A DNA stretch of 64,000 nt from Actinosynnema sp. ALI-1.44 (GTDB lineage: Bacteria; Actinomycetota; Actinomycetes; Mycobacteriales; Pseudonocardiaceae): assembly GCF_001984155.1 (NCBI RefSeq), contig NZ_MTQO01000054.1, positions 868,001 through 932,000 of the forward strand, read 5' to 3'. Both the position numbers and the translations under genes were made by a program. Positions 59,616 to 64,000 of the stretch are shown here, one piece after another; positions within the stretch are counted from its first letter, which is position 1; every line of letters begins with the position of its first letter. Below the pieces are notes generated by a model. It had not been told where the DNA came from. It did no database searches and saw only the letters and a program-made list of their open reading frames with translations.

Positions 59616-61283
59616 GTGATCCTCCCGCTCACGATCCTGCGCCGCCTCGACTGCATCCTTGAGCCCGACCGGGAGACGGTACGCGAGCTGGCGGCGAAGT
59701 ACGAGAACCCGAATCGCCTCAGGACCGAGGTCAAGAAGGCCACTGGCCGGCCTTTCTACAACACCTCGAACTACTCATTCGCCAACCTGCTGGCTGACGC
59801 CGACGGGCTGGCGGACAACCTGGCCGATTACATCGACCGGTTCTCGCCCGACGTCGACGTATTCGAGTACTTCGACTTTAAGAAGGAGATCCTCGCCTTG
59901 GAGAAGGCGGAACTCCTGCGCGAGGTCATCACGTCCTTCAAGGCCATCGACCTGCATCCTAATGTCGTCTCCAACGCCGACATGGGAGATGCGTTCGAGT
60001 ACATCATCCGCAAGTTCAACGAGGCCGCGAACGAGACCTCGGGTGACCACTACACCCCGCGGGACGCAATCCGGCTGCTGGTCGACCTGCTCTTCGCCGA
60101 GAAGGACGCCGACCTCACCGAGGCCGGGATCGTCCGCACGCTGTATGACCCCACGGCTGGCACTGGCGGCATGCTCGCTTTGGCCGAGGAGCACCTGCTC
60201 GCGCACACCCCCGACGCGAAGCTGAGCTTGTTCGGCCAGGAGTACAACCCGCAGTCGTACGCGATCTGCAAGTCCGACCTGCTCGCCAAGGGTCACGACG
60301 CATCCAACATCGCCTTCGGCAATACGCTGACCGATGACGCCTTCAAGGGCCGCCAGTTCGACTTCTGCATGTCCAACCCGCCATACGGCGTCGACTGGAA
60401 GCAGTACGCCAAGGCGGTCACGAAAGAGAGGGAGTCTGCTGGTCCCTACGGCCGATTCGCCCCGGGACTCCCGTCGACCTCGGACGGGCAGATGCTATTT
60501 TTGCTCCATCTCGCCCACAAAATGCGGACTCCGGAGGATGGCGGCGGCCGAGCCGGGATCGTGATGAACGGCTCGCCGCTGTTCAACGGCGCCGCCGAGT
60601 CCGGACCCTCCAACATCCGCAAGTGGCTATTGGAGAACGATCTAATCGATGCCATCGTCGCCCTGCCGACCAACATGTTCTTCAACACAGGCATCGCCAC
60701 CTACATCTGGATTCTCGACAACACCAAGCACCCCGACCGCAAAGGCAAGGTCCAGCTCATCGACGGCACCGCGTTCTGGACCAAGATGCGCAAAAACCTC
60801 GGCTCCAAGGGGCGCGAGATCAGCGACCAGGACCGAGCCACCGTCGTCAAGCTGTATGCTGACTTCACCGACGCCGACCCCGACTACTCCAAGCTGCTAA
60901 GAAACGACGAGTTCGGCTACTGGACCATCACCGTTGAGCGCCCGCTCCTCGATGAGTCCGACCAGCCGGTTCTTGACCGCAATGGCAAGCCAAAACCGGA
61001 CACGAAAAAGCGTGACACCGAGAACATCCCGTTCACGTACTGCGGCTCGACCGCCGGTGCCGCTGGCAAGGTCGAGGTCATCGGGGCTTATTTCGACGCC
61101 GAGGTGAAGCCGCACGCCCCAGATGCTTGGATCGACTGGACCAAGATCAAAACCGGTTACGAGATCCCTTTCACTCGCCACTTCTACAAGTACGTCCCGC
61201 CCCGCCCTCTTGCCGAGATCGACGCCGACTTGGAGAAGCAGGTTGCCAAGATCCTCGACCTGTTGCGGGAGGTGGAGGGATGA
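59616..61283 (+). CDS. hsdM: Type I restriction-modification DNA methyltransferase HsdM, start region frameshifted
   Basis: 555 residues from GTG 59616; about 581 if the upstream GGTA duplication were removed. N6-adenine methyltransferase: SAM motif DPTAGTGGMLALAEEHLL, catalytic NPPYGVDWK at residue 254, and the HsdM signature SGDHYTPRDAIRLLVDLLF. In-frame sequence upstream of 59616 (SFIWSIADQLRGPYRPNQYG) is clearly part of the protein but no start codon serves it. The current product would lack ~26 N-terminal residues, or not be made. The stop overlaps the hsdS start (ATGA). HsdM pairs with HsdS for methylation and with HsdR for cleavage. Confidence 0.85.
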   Translation: MILPLTILRRLDCILEPDRETVRELAAKYENPNRLRTEVKKATGRPFYNTSNYSFANLLADADGLADNLADYIDRFSPDVDVFEYFDFKKEILALEKAELLREVITSFKAIDLHPNVVSNADMGDAFEYIIRKFNEAANETSGDHYTPRDAIRLLVDLLFAEKDADLTEAGIVRTLYDPTAGTGGMLALAEEHLLAHTPDAKLSLFGQEYNPQSYAICKSDLLAKGHDASNIAFGNTLTDDAFKGRQFDFCMSNPPYGVDWKQYAKAVTKERESAGPYGRFAPGLPSTSDGQMLFLLHLAHKMRTPEDGGGRAGIVMNGSPLFNGAAESGPSNIRKWLLENDLIDAIVALPTNMFFNTGIATYIWILDNTKHPDRKGKVQLIDGTAFWTKMRKNLGSKGREISDQDRATVVKLYADFTDADPDYSKLLRNDEFGYWTITVERPLLDESDQPVLDRNGKPKPDTKKRDTENIPFTYCGSTAGAAGKVEVIGAYFDAEVKPHAPDAWIDWTKIKTGYEIPFTRHFYKYVPPRPLAEIDADLEKQVAKILDLLREVEG

Positions 61284-62530
61284 ACATTTGGGAAGACTTG
61301 TCGGCAGCGCCTGTAGTACCCCTGCGATATCTCGTATCCTTCAACCCTCGCCCCGCGTCGAACTTGAACGGCGATGCGGTGTACTTGCCGATGGAAGCGA
61401 TCTCCGAGTTCGGCGCGGTAGATACGAGCCGTCGCCGCCCGATCAGCGATCTTCGCCACGGGTACTCCTATGTGGCGAACGGTGACGTTGCGTTCGCAAA
61501 GGTGACTCCATGCTTCGAGAACGGAAAGGCTTCGTCGCGCATGATCTCCCGGACGGCCAAGCCTTCGCGACGACAGAAGTTACTGTGATGCGGCCGTCAG
61601 CTCGAGTCGAGGTGGACTATCTCGGTTGGACCCTTCAGTCGTCGCAGTTCCTGAAGAAGGGCGAATCCTATATGACCGGTTCGGGAGGCCTTCGTCGTGT
61701 TCCTGACTCATTTGTAGGATCGTTCTCGATTCCAATACCTGATTGTCGGACGCAGCGGGCCGTGGCGGGCTTTCTTGACCGCGAGACCGCCCGCATCGAC
61801 ACGCTCATCGAGGAACAGCAGCGCCTCATCGCCATGTTGGTCAGTCGTAAGAGTGCTGTCGTCGACGCAGTCATCACGCGAGGTATCGACGCTGATTCGC
61901 GCTTGGTGGACTCGGGTGTCGATTGGATTGGGCCGATCCCCCGACGGGTGGGACATTCGCCCATTGTGGTCGATGTTCCGCCGGATCAAGGATGTCAACC
62001 ACCCGGAGGAGCGAATGCTCTCCGTCTTCCGTGACTACGGGGTCGTGGCGAAAGATTCCCGCGACAACATCAACAAGACGGCCGAGAATCGCAACATATA
62101 CCAGCTGGTCCACCCCGGCTGGCTCGTCACCAATCGTATGAAGGCGTGGCAGGGGTCAGTCGGGATCTCGCCACTGCGCGGGATTGTTTCAGGTCACTAC
62201 ATCTGCTTCGCTCCACTACATAGTGAAGACGATGCCTACCTCAACTGGCTCTTCCGGTCACCGCGATACACGCTCGGTTACGGACTGATTTCGCGTGGTG
62301 TCCGCATCGGACAGGCAGAGATTGACAATGATCACTACAGAGTACTGCCCGTCGTAGTTCCACCGCTCGAGGAGCAACGGCGTATAGCTGCTTACCTGGA
62401 GGAGCAAACTACAAAGATAGACACACTCATCGCAGAGACTGAGCGGTTCGTAGAACTGGCCCGTGAGCGACGGGCGGCGTTGATCACTGCGGCTGTGACG
62501 GGGCAGATCGACGTGCGAGAGGTGGTGTGA
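61280..62530 (+). pseudogene. hsdS: Type I specificity subunit HsdS with two compensating frameshifts
   Basis: ATG 61280 with GGAGGG upstream. The first target-recognition domain starts normally (VPLRYLVSFNPRP, YSYVANGDVAFAKVTPCFEN). A base is missing near 61524, and the coherent protein continues one frame over (GFVAHDLPDGQAFATTEVTV) while the original frame meets a TGA at 61586. Conserved-helix sequence follows (IDTLIEEQQRLIAMLVSRKS). At 61938-61942 a run of five C adds a base, restoring the first frame at DGWDIRPLWSMFRRIKDV and the second recognition domain, which ends with the second conserved helix (KIDTLIAETERFVELARERR). As read, only ~102 residues would be made, so the operon would lack specificity. 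Confidence 0.8.
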
Positions 62531-64000
62531 TGGCGGACCATCACGAGGTCGTCTTCGAGGCTGAGATCTGCGAGTACCTGGCCGACCACGGGTGGCTCCA
62601 CTCAACCGATGACACCGGTTACGACCGGGAGCGGGCGCTGTTCCCCGAGGACCTGATCGCATGGTTGGAGGGAACCCAGCAGGCCGCGTACGAGAAGGCT
62701 CTGAGGGCGGCGGGGTCGGAAGCGAGGTTCCTCGACGTGCTGGCTACGGCGCTCGACAGGCCTCTCGAGCATGGTGGCGGAACGCTGAACATACTGCGCA
62801 ACGGGGTGCAGTACATCGGTGGCGGTCGGTTGAAGATGGCGCAGTTCCGGCCCGAGACCAGCCTGAACGCGACCACGAATGAGCAGTACGCGGCGATGCG
62901 GGTCCGGGTGATGCGGCAGGTGCACTTCTCCACCGCAGACCAGCGCAGCGTCGACTTGGAGTTCTTCGTCAATGGGTTACCGGTCGCCACCGTAGAGTTG
63001 AAGACTGACTTCACCCAGTCCCTCGACGAGGCGATCAACCAGTACCGCAAGAACCGAAACCCGCTGACCAACGGTCGCCCGGAGCCGCTGCTGTCGTTCG
63101 GGCATCGAGCGCTGGTGCATTTCGCAGTCTCCAACGACCTGGCCGCGATGACTACCAAGTTGGAGGGCGAGAAGACGCATTTCCTGCCGTTCAACATGGG
63201 GCACGCCAGTGGCGCGGGAAATCCGCCCGGCGCGGGTGGGCGGTCGGCGACGGCGTACCTGTGGGAGCGGGTGTGGGAGAAGCATGCCTGGCTCAACATC
63301 ATCGGCCGCCTGATGATCGTGGAGACCAAGGAGGAGTGGGACGTCGCCACCGGCACGTCGGTACGGCGGACGAGCATGCTGTTCCCGCGGTTTCATCAGT
63401 GGGAGGCCGTGACAAACATCGTGGCCGCGGTGAGTGAGGAGGGGGTGGGGCAACGCTACCTGATCGAGCACTCAGCCGGTTCGGGGAAGACGAACACGAT
63501 CGCCTGGACCGCGCATCGGCTGGCGCGGCTGCATGTGAACGACGAGAAGGTCTTCGACTCGGTGATTGTGGTGGTGGACCGCACGGTGCTCGACGGGCAG
63601 CTTCAGGAGGCGATCCGGCAGATCGACGGGTCGGGGAAGATCGTGGCCACGATCAGTCCGGAGGATGTCCGCAAGGCGGGGGCGAAGTCAAAGTCCGGGC
63701 TGCTGGCGACCGCGTTGACGAACGGTGAGTTGATCATCGCGGTGACGGTGCAGACGTTCCCATTTGCGCTCGACGAGATCCGGGCCGACAAGGGGCTGAA
63801 GGGCAAGCGGTTCGCGGTGATCGCGGACGAGGCGCACTCCTCGCAGTCCGGGCAGATCTCCTCCAAGCTCAAGGCCGTGCTGACCGCGGAGGAGGTCAAG
63901 GAAATCGAGGAGGGCGGCTCCGTCGACGTCGAGTCGATCCTCGCTTCGGAGATGACCGAGCGGGCCGAGTCGAAGAACATCTCCTACTTCGCGTTCACCG
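62530..64000 (+). CDS. hsdR: Type I restriction endonuclease subunit HsdR, cut by the window edge
   Basis: 490 complete codons, open to the window end. The ATG overlaps the hsdS stop (TGATG). The N-terminal nuclease domain has the PD-(D/E)xK core with Asp in RSVDLEFFV and ELKTDF at residues 156-161. The motor part begins with Walker A HSAGSGKTNTIAW (Gly317) and DEAH box ADEAHSSQSG (433-436), the motifs of the translocating SF2 ATPase. HsdR with HsdM and HsdS moves DNA and cuts it at a distance. No damage is visible in this part, in contrast with hsdM and hsdS. About half of the usual ~1000-residue protein is present. Confidence 0.92.
   Translation, partial: MADHHEVVFEAEICEYLADHGWLHSTDDTGYDRERALFPEDLIAWLEGTQQAAYEKALRAAGSEARFLDVLATALDRPLEHGGGTLNILRNGVQYIGGGRLKMAQFRPETSLNATTNEQYAAMRVRVMRQVHFSTADQRSVDLEFFVNGLPVATVELKTDFTQSLDEAINQYRKNRNPLTNGRPEPLLSFGHRALVHFAVSNDLAAMTTKLEGEKTHFLPFNMGHASGAGNPPGAGGRSATAYLWERVWEKHAWLNIIGRLMIVETKEEWDVATGTSVRRTSMLFPRFHQWEAVTNIVAAVSEEGVGQRYLIEHSAGSGKTNTIAWTAHRLARLHVNDEKVFDSVIVVVDRTVLDGQLQEAIRQIDGSGKIVATISPEDVRKAGAKSKSGLLATALTNGELIIAVTVQTFPFALDEIRADKGLKGKRFAVIADEAHSSQSGQISSKLKAVLTAEEVKEIEEGGSVDVESILASEMTERAESKNISYFAFT

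Overview
High-GC actinomycete chromosome. GC-rich third codon positions, GTG/TTG starts, ATGA/GTGA start-stop overlaps, WYL, WhiB and SWIM proteins, and a modular PKS-NRPS all point to Actinobacteria. The order Pseudonocardiales (Amycolatopsis/Kibdelosporangium-like) is my guess, not something proven here. No rRNA, tRNA or CRISPR array was seen.

Layout. (i) 1-3061: an operon for four-carbon sugar-acid breakdown (otnK end, otnC) with a ModA-like binding protein and a DctM-like permease. (ii) 3.1-7.5 kb: gene debris (alpha/beta hydrolase-OsmC and TetR remnants, small ORFs) around a WYL regulator and a divergent FAD oxidoreductase that share a perfect palindromic operator. (iii) 7.96-11.17 kb: a decayed recombinase cassette (zinc-ribbon recombinase with three frameshifts, HTH protein, truncated tyrosine recombinase). 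(iv) 11.7-22.8 kb: mostly housekeeping or accessory genes: a secreted FnIII protein, a 4-OT tautomerase, a GNAT, an SNF2 helicase, a SUFU-like protein, a GT2 glycosyltransferase and a sugar ABC importer lacking its ATPase. (v) 23.2-24.4 kb: hpd (HPPD) with a strong terminator. (vi) 24.8-48.2 kb: a compact one-direction type I PKS-NRPS assembly line with overlapping genes: ACP-KS-AT-KR-ACP; KS-AT-DH-ER-KR-ACP; KS-AT-DH-KR-ACP, split by an in-frame TGA inside the DH; KS-AT-PCP-E; C-A-PCP-TE. (vii) 48.15-49.3 kb: debris of an integrated element (integrase N-terminus fused to the TE gene end, WhiB with a nonsense codon, frameshifted HTH-type gene). (viii) 49.5-64 kb: a defence island with a SWIM zinc-finger gene, a complete four-gene Wadjet (jetABCD, TIGR02677-02680 families) and a type I restriction-modification operon whose hsdM start and hsdS are frameshifted while hsdR is open to the window edge.

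How the genes work together. The PKS-NRPS would load a starter onto an N-terminal carrier, extend it four times, join the last beta-keto chain to one amino acid and release it by the TE; a tetramate or an N-acyl amino acid is my inference. Wadjet JetABC (SMC-like) and JetD (Toprim nuclease) would recognise and cleave foreign circular DNA. A 32-bp box shared upstream of the SWIM gene and jetA suggests they are controlled together. Many genes here are frameshifted, several at C-runs or short repeats. Real decay is likely next to mobile debris, but sequencing error cannot be excluded from the sequence alone.
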